Assembly (NCBI GenBank): GCA_048360435.1
Contig: DBGCOP010000009.1
Coordinates: forward strand, 124,001 to 188,000
DNA: 64,000 nucleotides
Reading direction: 5' to 3'
Origin: Limenecus sp048360435
Lineage (GTDB): Bacteria; Cyanobacteriota; Vampirovibrionia; Gastranaerophilales; Gastranaerophilaceae
Positions 44,283 through 53,177 of the stretch are shown piece by piece. The notes under the pieces are model-generated. The model made no database searches. It worked only from the letters and a program-made list of their open reading frames with translations, and was not told the origin of the DNA. A program made the position numbers and the translations under genes. Numbering within the stretch: the stretch's first letter is position 1; every line of letters starts with the position of its first letter.

Positions 44283-44893
44283 TTCAAAAACTCATCCAAA
44301 ATTGCTTTTGTGTCATCAAAAACTTTCTCAATAGAATTATTTGCATTAACAACTTTTACCCTTTGCGGTTCCTGATGCGCTATTTCCAAATAACCGCTTC
44401 TGACTTTTTTATGAAACTCAATGCCGGCAGCTTCCATTCTGTCTTTTTCAGAACCAATTCGTGTTTGAGCAACATCGGTTGCAACATCAAACACAAAAGT
44501 CAAATCAGGCCTTATATCACCCGTTGCGAGATTATTAAGATATTTAAGCTGCTCGATATTCTCGCCTCTGCCATAGCCCTGATAAGCAATTGTTGAATCA
44601 GTGTGTCTGTCACAGATAACTATTTTGCCTGCATCAACAGCCGGTTTTATAATGTTAGCTATATGCTGTGCTCTGTCAGCCAAGAATAAAAAAGCTTCAC
44701 ACATAGGAGCAACATCACCTTCATAATGAAGAAGAAGTTGTCTTATATTTTGTCCGAGTCCTTTTGCCCCCGGTTCTCTTGTCCAAAGAACTTCATAGCC
44801 TTTGTTTCTTAAATACTCTAAAACAAGCTCAGACTGAGTTGTTTTTCCACAACCGTCAGCACCTTCAAATGTAATAAAATAGCCTTTTTTCAC
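44279..44893 (-). CDS. tmk: Thymidylate kinase
   Basis: dTMP to dTDP. It has P loop YFITFEGADGCGKTTQSE, the DR pair in CDRHTDSTIAYQGYGRG and the lid region GSEKDRMEAAGIEF. I take the GTG at 44893 (KKGYFITFEG), which gives the family-standard N-terminus and 204 residues. A TTG at 44917 would add eight residues and overlap serS. It is 10 bases after serS. Confidence 0.93.
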   Translation of the reverse strand: MKKGYFITFEGADGCGKTTQSELVLEYLRNKGYEVLWTREPGAKGLGQNIRQLLLHYEGDVAPMCEAFLFLADRAQHIANIIKPAVDAGKIVICDRHTDSTIAYQGYGRGENIEQLKYLNNLATGDIRPDLTFVFDVATDVAQTRIGSEKDRMEAAGIEFHKKVRSGYLEIAHQEPQRVKVVNANNSIEKVFDDTKAILDEFLN

Positions 44894-44903
44894 AATTCTG
44901 AGC

Positions 44904-46169
44904 CTATATTCTGTCAAAACCTGTATATTTTTGAAGAACTTCAGGAATTAGAATTGTACCGTCTTCTTGTTGGAAGTTTTCAACTATTGCCGCAAAAGTT
45001 CTTCCAACCGCCAAACCTGAACCATTCATTGTATAACAGTAGTTAACTTTTCCCGTTGACTTGCTTCTGTATTTAAGACCGGCACGTCTTGCCTGGAAAT
45101 CACCGAATACAGAACAGCTTGAAATTTCCTTATAATCATTATAAGAAGGCATCCAAACCTCAAGGTCATAGCATTTTCTAGCTGAAAAACCTATATCACC
45201 GGAACTGAGCTCAACTCTTCTGTATGGAAGACCAAGCATTTCAAGCATTTCTTCCGCATCTCTTGTCAATTTTTCGTGTTCTTCAGGAGCTTGTTCAGGT
45301 GTAGTAAGTTTCACAAGCTCAACTTTATTGAACTGATGAACACGTATCAAGCCTCTTGTATCTTTTCCGGCAGAACCTGCTTCTCTTCTAAAGCACGGTG
45401 TATAAGCTGTCATACATTTAGGCAAATCATCTTCCGACAAAATTTCATTGCAATAAATATTAGTAACAGGCACTTCTGCTGTCGGAATCAGATATAAATC
45501 TTCATCTACACATTTGTACATATCTTCTTTAAACTTAGGCAGCTGCCCTGTCCCTGTCATAGCAGCACCATTAACCAAGACAGGCGGAAGAATTTCTTCG
45601 TAACCGTGCTTTGTTGTATGAACATCAAGGAAAAAGTTTATAATAGCTCTTTCCAATCTGGCACCTTTACCTTTATAAATATAAAATCTCGATTGAGAAA
45701 TTTTTACGCCTCTTTCAAAATCAACCAGGTCTTTTTCAACTGTCAAATCCCAGTGAGGCTTTTGTTCAAAAGAAGGTTTAACAACCTCACCCACAACTTT
45801 TTTAACAACATTAGCCGAATCATCAGCACCAATCGGGGTTGTTTCACAAGGCATATTAGGTATACTCAGAAGTAAATTTTTCTGTTTTTCATTCAGCTCA
45901 AGTTCTTTTTCTTCAAGAGATTTTATGTCATCCCCTAATTTTCTGACTTCTTCTTGAATAGAATCAGTATTCTCACCGTTTTTTTTCATCAAACCTATTT
46001 TTTGTGATTCAGATTTTCTTTTTGCTCGAAGTTCGTCAGCTTCTGTTTGTACTTTTCTTCTTTCAACATCTATTTCAAGAACAGCATCAATGCTGAGTTC
46101 AGGATTTCTTCTTTTCAAAAGTTCATTAACCTTTTCAGGATTCTCTCTGATAATTTTGATGTCCAACAT
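44904..46169 (-). CDS. serS: Seryl-tRNA synthetase
   Basis: Class II synthetase. It has an N-terminal coiled-coil tRNA-binding arm (about 30-100, EIDVERRKVQTEADELRAKR), then motif 2 TPCFRREAGSAGKDTRGLIR and motif 3 MNGSGLAVGRTFAAIVE. 421 residues, complete. Followed closely by tmk. Confidence 0.96.
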   Translation of the reverse strand: MLDIKIIRENPEKVNELLKRRNPELSIDAVLEIDVERRKVQTEADELRAKRKSESQKIGLMKKNGENTDSIQEEVRKLGDDIKSLEEKELELNEKQKNLLLSIPNMPCETTPIGADDSANVVKKVVGEVVKPSFEQKPHWDLTVEKDLVDFERGVKISQSRFYIYKGKGARLERAIINFFLDVHTTKHGYEEILPPVLVNGAAMTGTGQLPKFKEDMYKCVDEDLYLIPTAEVPVTNIYCNEILSEDDLPKCMTAYTPCFRREAGSAGKDTRGLIRVHQFNKVELVKLTTPEQAPEEHEKLTRDAEEMLEMLGLPYRRVELSSGDIGFSARKCYDLEVWMPSYNDYKEISSCSVFGDFQARRAGLKYRSKSTGKVNYCYTMNGSGLAVGRTFAAIVENFQQEDGTILIPEVLQKYTGFDRI

Positions 46170-46257
46170 AAAAAAACTCTTTCTTTTTCTGATATCACGT
46201 ACCTAGATTCTATAAAAAAACAATTGAAAAATCCAGAAAATTAATTAAAATAAATAT

Positions 46258-46836
46258 ATGAAAAGATTTTTTACATTTTTTTTAGTTTTAATGCTCTCTT
46301 TTTTGCTTATACAAAAAAACACTTTTGCCGAAACAAATCTGAGAAATTATAAATCAATTCAATTGGCAAAAGGGTCTTTTCTAAAAGCTATAAGTCAGAG
46401 AGAAATTTCCACATCGAATGTAAAAGCAGGCGATGTTGAATATTTTATAAATCCGGCAGATGTTTTTGTCGGCACATCCAATGTTATTCCGAAAGATTCA
46501 GTTTACCTCGGAGTTGTAGAAGAAGTTATGGAGGCTGTTGAAGGCATCAACGCATCCATGAAAATAAAAATATACAAAGTGATAACCCCAGATAGAAATG
46601 AATTTTCAATTGATGCAAATGTTTTTTGGAAAGGCTCAACAACAATAGGAGGAGACCTGTCAGAAGTAGCTTATTATGTAAGAATGCCTCACTATCCAGG
46701 AGATTGGAAAAAAGGGGCATTACAACTTGTGCCGACATCAATTCGAGAACATGGAAAACCCACAGTAATCAGAGCAGGTGAAGAAGTAACTTTCATAATC
46801 AACAATGAACATAGTCTTTACAAGCCTATTAAATAA
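46258..46836 (+). CDS. Secreted hypothetical protein
   Basis: 192 residues with a Sec signal (MKRFFTFFLVLMLSFLLIQ, cleavage likely after TFA). The mature part is beta-rich and contains IQLAKGSFLKAISQREIST, SNVKAGDVEYFINPADV and GTSNVIPKDSVYLGVVEEV. The GSFLKA...IPKDS layout faintly resembles the beta-barrel of VirB10/TrbI-like or other double-psi proteins. That is weak, and no family is assigned. It is divergent from serS and followed by the HEAT protein after 86 bases. Confidence 0.6.
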   Translation: MKRFFTFFLVLMLSFLLIQKNTFAETNLRNYKSIQLAKGSFLKAISQREISTSNVKAGDVEYFINPADVFVGTSNVIPKDSVYLGVVEEVMEAVEGINASMKIKIYKVITPDRNEFSIDANVFWKGSTTIGGDLSEVAYYVRMPHYPGDWKKGALQLVPTSIREHGKPTVIRAGEEVTFIINNEHSLYKPIK

Positions 46837-46922
46837 CCATTACAGTTACTTAATAGTGCACTCAAAACAGTTGATATATTTTTATTTTTTATTTATATAT
46901 ATCATTAATAAATTACGATGTA

Positions 46923-47888
46923 ATGTGGGTCATGCCGGATAAGAAGAGTCTCGATTTTAATATTATCGCATCTGACTGTCAGATAGCTACTGATATTGAC
47001 AGTAACGAAGTCATCGACCTTTTAAACGGATTAAAACAGAAATTTACAGAGATAGAACTTATTGCCATATTCAATTATTTTCTTAAAATTGAATACCGTC
47101 CTGATGTACTTACTTATTTAATCAAAGAATTAGACAAATACAAAGACTCATCTTCACTAGATCCGCTTACGAACCTGCTTTTGATGAAAGACAGAACGCC
47201 TAATGCGGACTATTCAAAAGACCAATATACTAATGTAAGAGTTTTATGCGCAAAAGCAATATCCAATCTGAAAGATCACAGTTCAGTCCACACATTTTTA
47301 TATTGTTTGAATGATAAAAATGAAAATTACAAAATTAGACTAAGCTGTGCGGATGCACTGGGGAAATTAGGTGACAAATATGCAGTAACAACACTAATGG
47401 ATGTTGTATCTGATGAAGAAGAAAAATCCGTTTACATCAGAGAATCAGCAGCAGTAGCGCTTGGACTCATAGGGGACTTGAGAGCAGTAGACTCTCTTGT
47501 AAATATTCTTGAGACAAAAAACGGAATAATGGACAAATTCACTTATCTCAAAGAAAAAGTAGTAGAAGCCATATGCAAACTCAATCCAAACAATGACAGA
47601 GTGTATAAAGCTTTAAAAAACTCACTTTCAGATGAAAATCCACAGGTTAGAATTAATGCAATAGAAGCACTAATGGACTACGAAACAGAAGAAGCGCATG
47701 AGCTAATTGAAACAATGCTTAAAGATGAAGACGAAGAGGTTCAAAGAAATGCCGTTATTGCACTTTTCAATATCAAAGGAGAGGAAATCTTAAATAGAAT
47801 AATACTCGACCCTCAGTACAGTGAAATTTGTAAAGACGAAGCCAAAAATATACTGGAAGACGAAAAAACATATGAAGATATCAACTAA
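46923..47888 (+). CDS. HEAT-repeat protein
   Basis: 321 residues with at least five HEAT-like repeats from about residue 75: VRVLCAKAISNLKDHSSVHT, IRLSCADALGKLGDKYAV, IRESAAVALGLIGDLRAV, VRINAIEALMDYETEEAHEL and VQRNAVIALFNIKG. The style is that of PBS-lyase HEAT repeats, common in cyanobacteria, here probably a scaffold. It is cytoplasmic. An ATG three codons in (46932) is an alternative start. Its end overlaps the start of queC by 17 bases. Confidence 0.75.
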   Translation: MWVMPDKKSLDFNIIASDCQIATDIDSNEVIDLLNGLKQKFTEIELIAIFNYFLKIEYRPDVLTYLIKELDKYKDSSSLDPLTNLLLMKDRTPNADYSKDQYTNVRVLCAKAISNLKDHSSVHTFLYCLNDKNENYKIRLSCADALGKLGDKYAVTTLMDVVSDEEEKSVYIRESAAVALGLIGDLRAVDSLVNILETKNGIMDKFTYLKEKVVEAICKLNPNNDRVYKALKNSLSDENPQVRINAIEALMDYETEEAHELIETMLKDEDEEVQRNAVIALFNIKGEEILNRIILDPQYSEICKDEAKNILEDEKTYEDIN

Positions 47889-48573
47889 AAAAACAGGAGT
47901 AATTCTTTTATCTGGAGGGCTTGATTCTGTTGTTTCGCTTGCTTTTTTGCAAAACGAAATAGATTTTAAACTGGCATTAACATTTGATTACGGTCAAAAG
48001 TCTTTTCAAAAAGAACTTGAAGCTTCAAAAAACATAGCGAAGTACTTCAAAATTGAGCACAAATGTATAAAATTAGACTGGCTGCAAAAAATAACAAAGA
48101 CCTCTCTTGTATCAAAAGAAAGTATCCCTGATATAACAGAAAAAAATCTGGATAATGAAGATATAACAATTCAGAGTATGAAAAATGTCTGGGTGCCTAA
48201 CAGAAACGGATTATTCATAAACATAGCAGCATCGTTTGCAGATTCGTTCGGCTACGACTATATAGTTATTGGGGCAAACAAAGAAGAAGCAGCAACATTC
48301 TCTGATAACTCAAAAGCATTCATTAAAAAGATAAACCGGTCTTTGGAATATTCTACAAATTACAAAACAAAAGTAATTGCGCCTTTAATAGACATGAAGA
48401 AAAATGAAATTGTAAAAAAGGCAGTTGAATTAAAAGCACCTTTAAAATTTATAAACAGTTGTTACAATAATACAAAAAAACATTGCGGAAGATGTGAATC
48501 TTGTAACAGACTAAAAAGAGCATTGAAAAATATTAATCAGGAAGAGATATTAAAAGAACTATTTGAGGATTAA
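47872..48573 (+). CDS. queC: 7-cyano-7-deazaguanine synthase QueC
   Basis: Converts 7-carboxy-7-deazaguanine to preQ0 in queuosine synthesis. The ATP-pyrophosphatase loop is VILLSGGLDSVVSLAFL, followed by LTFDYGQKSFQKELEAS and NRNGLFINIAASFA. The C-terminal zinc site is CYNNTKKHCGRCESCNR. The ATG at 47872 overlaps the HEAT gene end and gives 233 residues. The start 17 codons upstream is a frame extension. FolE2, at the window start, makes the earlier pathway intermediate. Confidence 0.93.
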   Translation: MKISTKKTGVILLSGGLDSVVSLAFLQNEIDFKLALTFDYGQKSFQKELEASKNIAKYFKIEHKCIKLDWLQKITKTSLVSKESIPDITEKNLDNEDITIQSMKNVWVPNRNGLFINIAASFADSFGYDYIVIGANKEEAATFSDNSKAFIKKINRSLEYSTNYKTKVIAPLIDMKKNEIVKKAVELKAPLKFINSCYNNTKKHCGRCESCNRLKRALKNINQEEILKELFED

Positions 48574-48574
48574 A

Positions 48575-49150
48575 ATGAAGTCATTATTCATAGAAAACGA
48601 AATAAAGTACATAGGAAGCCAGCTCGCCCCGCATTGGATATATAAAAACTTTCACATACTGGGAGACGCAATCGTTTCATTCATAGGTGAAATGGATGTA
48701 AAAATTACAGAGATGGTTGATATAGAAGATGTTATTTCCAACTCACCCATTTACAGCAAAAAAATGGTTAGTTTTATAATTGAACAATTTGAAATCAGCC
48801 TGTCTGAGTGTGTGCTGAGACAGAGATTCTTAATATGCATAATTATTGAAGAACTCAGAAAAATTCTGGGTGATAAATTTAAAATCACAAGAAGCGGTGA
48901 TGACATTTTTGTAAATATAAACGGAAAAGACAAAAAACTTTCAGTTTCTATTGCAACAAAATCAATTACCTCAGGGCTAATCCACACAGGACTTAATATA
49001 GATCCGACAGGTGCTCCAGTTGATGCGTGCGGGCTGACAACAGATCTTGGTATTACGGATATTGAAGGATTTGCCAGAAATATCATGAAACGATATATTG
49101 AAGAAAACAATGAAATGAAAGATGCAGTTTGTAAAGTTAGGGGAGTTTAA
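48575..49150 (+). CDS. DUF366 family protein
   Basis: 191 residues starting MKSLFIENEIKYIGSQLAPH. GDAIVSFIGEMDVKI, MVDIEDVISNSPIYS, HTGLNIDPTGAPVDACGL and FARNIMKRY match what I know of DUF366. The function is unestablished. GAGG lies 6 bases before the ATG. It follows queC after one base, so a link to queuosine or to a nucleotide-like ligand is worth considering. Confidence 0.75.
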   Translation: MKSLFIENEIKYIGSQLAPHWIYKNFHILGDAIVSFIGEMDVKITEMVDIEDVISNSPIYSKKMVSFIIEQFEISLSECVLRQRFLICIIIEELRKILGDKFKITRSGDDIFVNINGKDKKLSVSIATKSITSGLIHTGLNIDPTGAPVDACGLTTDLGITDIEGFARNIMKRYIEENNEMKDAVCKVRGV

Positions 49151-49153
49151 TAT

Positions 49154-49828
49154 ATGGCAATAAGAAATTCAAAAAAAGTTAAACAAACTTGGGCTTTGTT
49201 TATAGTCACATTCCTTGTTTCTCTTGTAATAATTACATATTTTATTAAAAGCTTCTCACCGAACGTAGATGTAGAAATAGGTTCTGACGAAGAACAAACC
49301 GTTGAAGAGAACTCTTCTGACAGCGATGTAAAAAAAGCCATAGATGACAGACTCAGATGGATACAGATGGAAGATAATATGCCCGGTGTCTCAAAACGTG
49401 ACGAAAACCAGAGCGAAGATATAACATATATGGATAATGACAAGAAAAAGACTGATACGGATAAAGAAACACAACCCAAAGAAGAAGACAACACTTCAAA
49501 AGCTAAACAGGGAGAGCTGGCACCAATTGAATATGTAAACCCCAAACATCAAATTACCCAGCCGCCTGTACCTGCTCAGACAACAGCACCGGCAGCAGAG
49601 CCTTTTAAAATGTCAAAAGTTTATGTCGGCTCATACCCGACAATTGAACAGGCAATTCAGGCACAAAACAAACTTATGAATACACCAATCTCTGTCAGCC
49701 CGTTCGTAAAAGAAGTTAACGGAAGCTATGTCCTTCAAGCAGGCTCATATGCAAATGCAGGCAAGGCAGAAGCTGTGGCAAGAGAAATTAATTCAGTAGG
49801 CTTCCATGCCAGAGTTGTAAAAGAATAA
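49154..49828 (+). CDS. SPOR-domain membrane protein
   Basis: 224 residues. One N-terminal membrane helix (about 15-32, LFIVTFLVSLVIITYFI), a long acidic and Pro/Gln-rich periplasmic linker, and a C-terminal SPOR domain from about 150 (KVYVGSYPTIEQAIQAQNKL to GFHARVVKE). SPOR domains bind denuded glycan strands at division sites. The gene is three bases after the DUF366 gene. Confidence 0.85.
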   Translation: MAIRNSKKVKQTWALFIVTFLVSLVIITYFIKSFSPNVDVEIGSDEEQTVEENSSDSDVKKAIDDRLRWIQMEDNMPGVSKRDENQSEDITYMDNDKKKTDTDKETQPKEEDNTSKAKQGELAPIEYVNPKHQITQPPVPAQTTAPAAEPFKMSKVYVGSYPTIEQAIQAQNKLMNTPISVSPFVKEVNGSYVLQAGSYANAGKAEAVAREINSVGFHARVVKE

Positions 49829-49866
49829 AAAGATTACTTTATCTTTACAAAACCCTAAATATAGCG

Positions 49867-50049
49867 TTGACAAAGGGTTTTGTTTATAGAATTATATAAT
49901 TGTATCTCTATCGGGAGTACAGGTTTGTGCTGAACACTGATTTTCGAAAAAGATATGACGCACAGGGCGTCGTTGCAAACCCTGTAAGGGCTAAGGTGTT
50001 AAACCCTAACCAAATGATTAATAATTAAATTTATATACAAGGAGAAAAC
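49867..50049 (+). promoter_or_regulatory. Promoter and structured leader of rpsL-rpsG
   Basis: TTGACA (49867-49872) lies about 17-22 bases before an AATTATATAAT region. The leader includes GACGCACAGGGCGTC (5-bp hairpin), an overlapping CAGGG/CCCTG pairing, and a GGGCTAAGGTGTTAAACCC hairpin. Overlapping alternatives suggest ribosomal-protein autoregulation, which is inference. AAGGAG precedes the rpsL ATG. Confidence 0.5.
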
Positions 50050-50433
50050 ATGCCAACAATTGCACAATTGGTAAGAAAAGAACGTAAAAGTTCAGTTGAT
50101 AAAACAAAATCACCGGCTCTTACAAACTGCCCTCAAAGACGCGGCGTTTGCACAAGAGTTTATACAACTACACCGAAAAAACCTAACTCAGCATTGAGAA
50201 AAGTTGCAAGGGTTAGATTGACTAACGGTTTTGAAGTTACATCTTACATTCCGGGTATCGGTCACAACCTTCAAGAACACAGTGTTGTTCTTATCAGAGG
50301 CGGAAGGGTAAAAGACCTTCCTGGTGTTAGATACCACATTGTCAGAGGCACATTGGATACAGCAGGTGTTGCCAACAGAGCACAAAGCAGATCCAAATAC
50401 GGTGCTAAAAAAGCTAAAGCAGCTAAAAAGTAA
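50050..50433 (+). CDS. rpsL: 30S ribosomal protein S12
   Basis: Decoding-centre protein. It contains MPTIAQLVRKERK, CPQRRGVCTRVYTTTPKKPN and PGIGHNLQEHSVVLIRGGR, all standard. 127 residues. Lys at the usual streptomycin-sensitivity position in TPKKPNS is wild-type-like. It heads rpsL-rpsG with a long leader. Confidence 0.98.
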   Translation: MPTIAQLVRKERKSSVDKTKSPALTNCPQRRGVCTRVYTTTPKKPNSALRKVARVRLTNGFEVTSYIPGIGHNLQEHSVVLIRGGRVKDLPGVRYHIVRGTLDTAGVANRAQSRSKYGAKKAKAAKK

Positions 50434-50472
50434 GCTGATTTGTTAAGTATTTAAAGAAAAGGAATCATAAAG

Positions 50473-50943
50473 ATGTCAAGAAGAAATAAACCGCCGAAAA
50501 GAATACCGGCACCGGATGCAATATACAATAGTGTAGATATCGCTAAATTCATCAACAGATTGATGAGAAGAGGCAAAAAATCTATTGCTGAAAAGATTTT
50601 CTATGAAACAATGGAAGCAATCAAAGAAAGAACCAAAGAAGATCCAATCGAAATCTTAAACAAAGCTTTTACCAACACTACTCCTCTTTTGGAAGTTAAA
50701 GCAAGAAGAATCGGTGGTTCAACTTACCAGGTTCCTGTTGAAGTTAAACCTGACAGAGGGAAAGGTCTTGCTGCTATTTGGATGATTGATTCAGCTAAGA
50801 AAAGACACGGAAAATCAATGAAAGAAAAATTAACAGCAGAACTCATTGATGCATCAAACGGCAACGGCGCAGCATGCAAAAAACGTGAAGACACTCACAA
50901 AATGGCTGAAGCAAACAAAGCATTTGCTCATTACAGATATTAA
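50473..50943 (+). CDS. rpsG: 30S ribosomal protein S7
   Basis: Primary assembly protein of the small-subunit head. It starts MSRRNKPPKR and has KFINRLMRRGKKSIAEKIFY and GGSTYQVPVEVKPDR. 156 residues. Unlike most str operons, fusA and tuf do not follow: a terminator comes 27 bases after the stop. Confidence 0.98.
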   Translation: MSRRNKPPKRIPAPDAIYNSVDIAKFINRLMRRGKKSIAEKIFYETMEAIKERTKEDPIEILNKAFTNTTPLLEVKARRIGGSTYQVPVEVKPDRGKGLAAIWMIDSAKKRHGKSMKEKLTAELIDASNGNGAACKKREDTHKMAEANKAFAHYRY

Positions 50944-50970
50944 TTCTAAGTTTATTAGAAATATAAGTAA

Positions 50971-51002
50971 AAGAGTCCTGAAATCAGGGCTCTTTTCTTT
51001 TC
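50971..51002 (+). terminator. Terminator of rpsL-rpsG
   Basis: AAGAGTCCTGA and TCAGGGCTCTT pair around AA with one G-T, then TTCTTTTCTT. Confidence 0.85.
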
Positions 51003-51039
51003 TTAACAATCTGTTACAATCAATTTTTTATACACAAAG

Positions 51040-51303
51040 TATATACAATTAAAAAAAATTGCTACCTAAAATTCCAAAAAGTATATACTCATTTTTCAAA
51101 TCTTTAATATTTCTTAATATTTGAAAAAATTGTAAGAAACAGTCCAGGCAATTATTTCATTTTGATATACTTTATATAAACATAAGAGATAAATAAAAAT
51201 AAAGAAAACAAACTAGACTAATTGATTTTAATAAACTTAAAACTATAAATGGAACGGGAATAGGTATTTAACACGAGGCTATTAAAAAAAGCCTCTTTTT
51301 TTT
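51040..51303 (+). ncRNA. Candidate small RNA B
   Basis: Between the rpsG terminator and the M15 gene is a 455-base gap with no ORF. It holds AAAGTATATACA and AAAAGTATATACTC, then TATACTTTATATAAACATAA (about 51167-51186), similar to the start region of candidate RNA A. A low-GC stretch follows and ends in GAGGCT/AGCCTC (51275-51295) with eight T. The transcript proper probably starts near 51185. It shares the 3'-flanking repeat with RNA A but not the CU-rich stretch. Confidence 0.42.
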
Positions 51304-51347
51304 GACAAAATGAACAGGCGCAGCGAAGCGAGCCTAGTGAACTTGTC
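51304..51347 (+). repeat. Dispersed hairpin repeat, copy 2
   Basis: Same 44-base element as at 43638, following a terminator T run directly. One difference lies inside the element (GCGAAGC for GCAAAGC) and one in the flank. After it, 51366-51394 resembles the start of the 69-bp unit in degenerate form, right up to the M15 gene end. Confidence 0.8.
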
Positions 51348-51398
51348 TGCGAAGTCGAAGACTCAGCTAAAAATGCTATCACGAATAAACAGCAGATT

Positions 51399-52034
51399 TT
51401 ATGCTCTTCCTATATCAAAGTGCCAGCGTTCTTTAACTTTTTTGAAATCACCGCCCCAACGGAAGCCTATGGATTTTGCATAATCAGCAAGTTTCTTATA
51501 ATCTGCATCAGAACCGCCTTCTATATGCAAATCAACAGCTCTTCCTTGACAATGAAGAGAATTTTTAGCCGCTAAATTAGGTTTGCGCCTAATTAAGTCA
51601 GCCTGTTCAGCCTGTGTTCTATAACCGCTTGTTATAGAAACCTTCATTCCCTGTGATTTTGCCCAGTCCAAAAGCTGCATTGTTTTTTGCTGCATTGTTG
51701 GATCCAGTTTTGATATCTTATCGCCATCACTTCCGTATTTATTATAATCGTATGGCCTAAAGTTATCAGCAACCCAAGGCTCCGGTATGTGGTTAATTTT
51801 TATATTACTCAATACCTGCAAAAGAACTTTCATAAATTCTTGCTGCATTTTTTCCTGATTCATGAGCATAGTTGTACAAAAAGTATCAACATTTCCAACT
51901 GACATATCCACAGGAAACATACCGAATCCAACAGAATTTATGCCAAGAGTGTCAGGCATACCCACAGGTTGAAACGGTGTCAAACCTGATAAACAATTGT
52001 TATTAAGATTAAAGAAATTCAGTGGTCCTGCCAA
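51399..52034 (-). CDS. Peptidase M15 (D-Ala-D-Ala carboxypeptidase-like), no signal peptide
   Basis: 211 residues. The C-terminal domain (from about 110) has ITSGYRTQAEQADLI, SLHCQGRAVDLH (zinc ligands H161, D168) and KERWHFDIG (H205), the complete M15 zinc site of peptidoglycan carboxypeptidases. The N-terminal 90 residues are Asn/Leu/Met-rich with GINSVGFGMFP and no Sec signal, though the substrate lies outside the membrane. Phage endolysin-type M15 enzymes are similar, but no phage genes are nearby. Confidence 0.82.
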   Translation of the reverse strand: MAGPLNFFNLNNNCLSGLTPFQPVGMPDTLGINSVGFGMFPVDMSVGNVDTFCTTMLMNQEKMQQEFMKVLLQVLSNIKINHIPEPWVADNFRPYDYNKYGSDGDKISKLDPTMQQKTMQLLDWAKSQGMKVSITSGYRTQAEQADLIRRKPNLAAKNSLHCQGRAVDLHIEGGSDADYKKLADYAKSIGFRWGGDFKKVKERWHFDIGRA

Positions 52035-52190
52035 AATTATTCCCTTATAAAATATCCCTTATATTAATAAAGTAAATTTCATGAAAAATATTGACAAAAA
52101 TGATATAATATTAATAAATGTTAAGAAAAAATCCCCACAATTTAAGTAGGAAAACTGGAAAATAAAAAAACACTGAATGAAAATATTTGT

Positions 52191-53177
52191 ATGAAGAAAA
52201 AGATAGTTTTAATGTTCATAATAACGATAATGTCTGTGCCTTTGTGCAAAGCATCAATTGACAGTGATGAAACTATCAATGAAACTGAAACAGTAAACAT
52301 TCATACAAAAAAAACTGATGTCATTAAAGAAGAGGAAATGTTTGCCCCGGTTGATTTAGATCTCACTGATTATACATACATGAACAAAGAAAACAAAAAA
52401 TTCAAACTAAGTGCAGAAAAAGAGGGAAAACCGGCATACGTCAAAAATACAGGGCAAATATGGGACGAGGATATGCTGTTTCGCTACAACTTTTACTCTG
52501 ACGAATCCAATCTTAGAGTACTGCCAAGCTATGGCTCACTGGGTTCTTATATATCAAGAGACCTTGATGAAAATACTTCAGTAATGATAGGTCAGGACGG
52601 ATTGTCTTCAATAAACGGAGACACAGTCAATTTCAATTATGACAACTATTCATATTATAGCAGCGGCGCACGTATAGACGGAAACCAAAAACATTTCAAT
52701 TATTCGGTTGGAGCGTTCAACCACACAGACACGCTCAACCAGCAGCTCGCTGCTGTTGTAAGCACAAAACCTTCCAGCATTTTAAATTCAAAAGGTAAAT
52801 TTTATGTAGGCGGTGGTGTTTTCACAAACCTAATGAATGACGCCAATTTAAACACAACAGGTTTATTTGCCCAATATAAAAATAACAAACTTGCATTGAG
52901 TGCACAGGTTTCTAACTCTTCTTACTCAAGATCAGGCTACAACGATTACAACAAGGCACACTTCTTAACACAATACAAATTCAATGACCATCTTTCACTA
53001 AAAAATAAGATAGTGCAAAACTTTGATGTAAACGAAGTTCAAGGTGAATTGGGCCTGGTATTGAATCCGTTAAAAGACACTGACAGATTGCAGCTCGAGG
53101 TAACAGCAGCAAACTATCAGTCACAAAATGTTGTCACAAGACAAAGACTGAAATTTTCAACGTCTTTCAGATTTTAA
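52191..53177 (+). CDS. Outer-membrane beta-barrel-like protein
   Basis: 328 residues with a Sec signal (KKKIVLMFIITIMSVPLCKA). The mature part has alternating-residue strands such as GKFYVGGGVFTNL, NTTGLFAQYKNNKLALSAQV and LKNKIVQNFDVNEVQGELGL, and ends RLKFSTSFRF with C-terminal Phe, the typical signal for barrel assembly. It is probably a small porin-like or assembly-factor barrel. The 3' end overlaps hisS by 11 bases. Confidence 0.7.
   Translation: MKKKIVLMFIITIMSVPLCKASIDSDETINETETVNIHTKKTDVIKEEEMFAPVDLDLTDYTYMNKENKKFKLSAEKEGKPAYVKNTGQIWDEDMLFRYNFYSDESNLRVLPSYGSLGSYISRDLDENTSVMIGQDGLSSINGDTVNFNYDNYSYYSSGARIDGNQKHFNYSVGAFNHTDTLNQQLAAVVSTKPSSILNSKGKFYVGGGVFTNLMNDANLNTTGLFAQYKNNKLALSAQVSNSSYSRSGYNDYNKAHFLTQYKFNDHLSLKNKIVQNFDVNEVQGELGLVLNPLKDTDRLQLEVTAANYQSQNVVTRQRLKFSTSFRF

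Noticed and set aside
49898..50049. tRNA or rRNA gene
   Set aside because: The leader has hairpins but no TTCGAATC-type T loop or cloverleaf; no tRNA was found in any gap I read.
51399..52034. Phage endolysin marking a prophage
   Set aside because: M15 peptidases also occur as endolysins, but no holin, capsid, tail, terminase or integrase gene is nearby.
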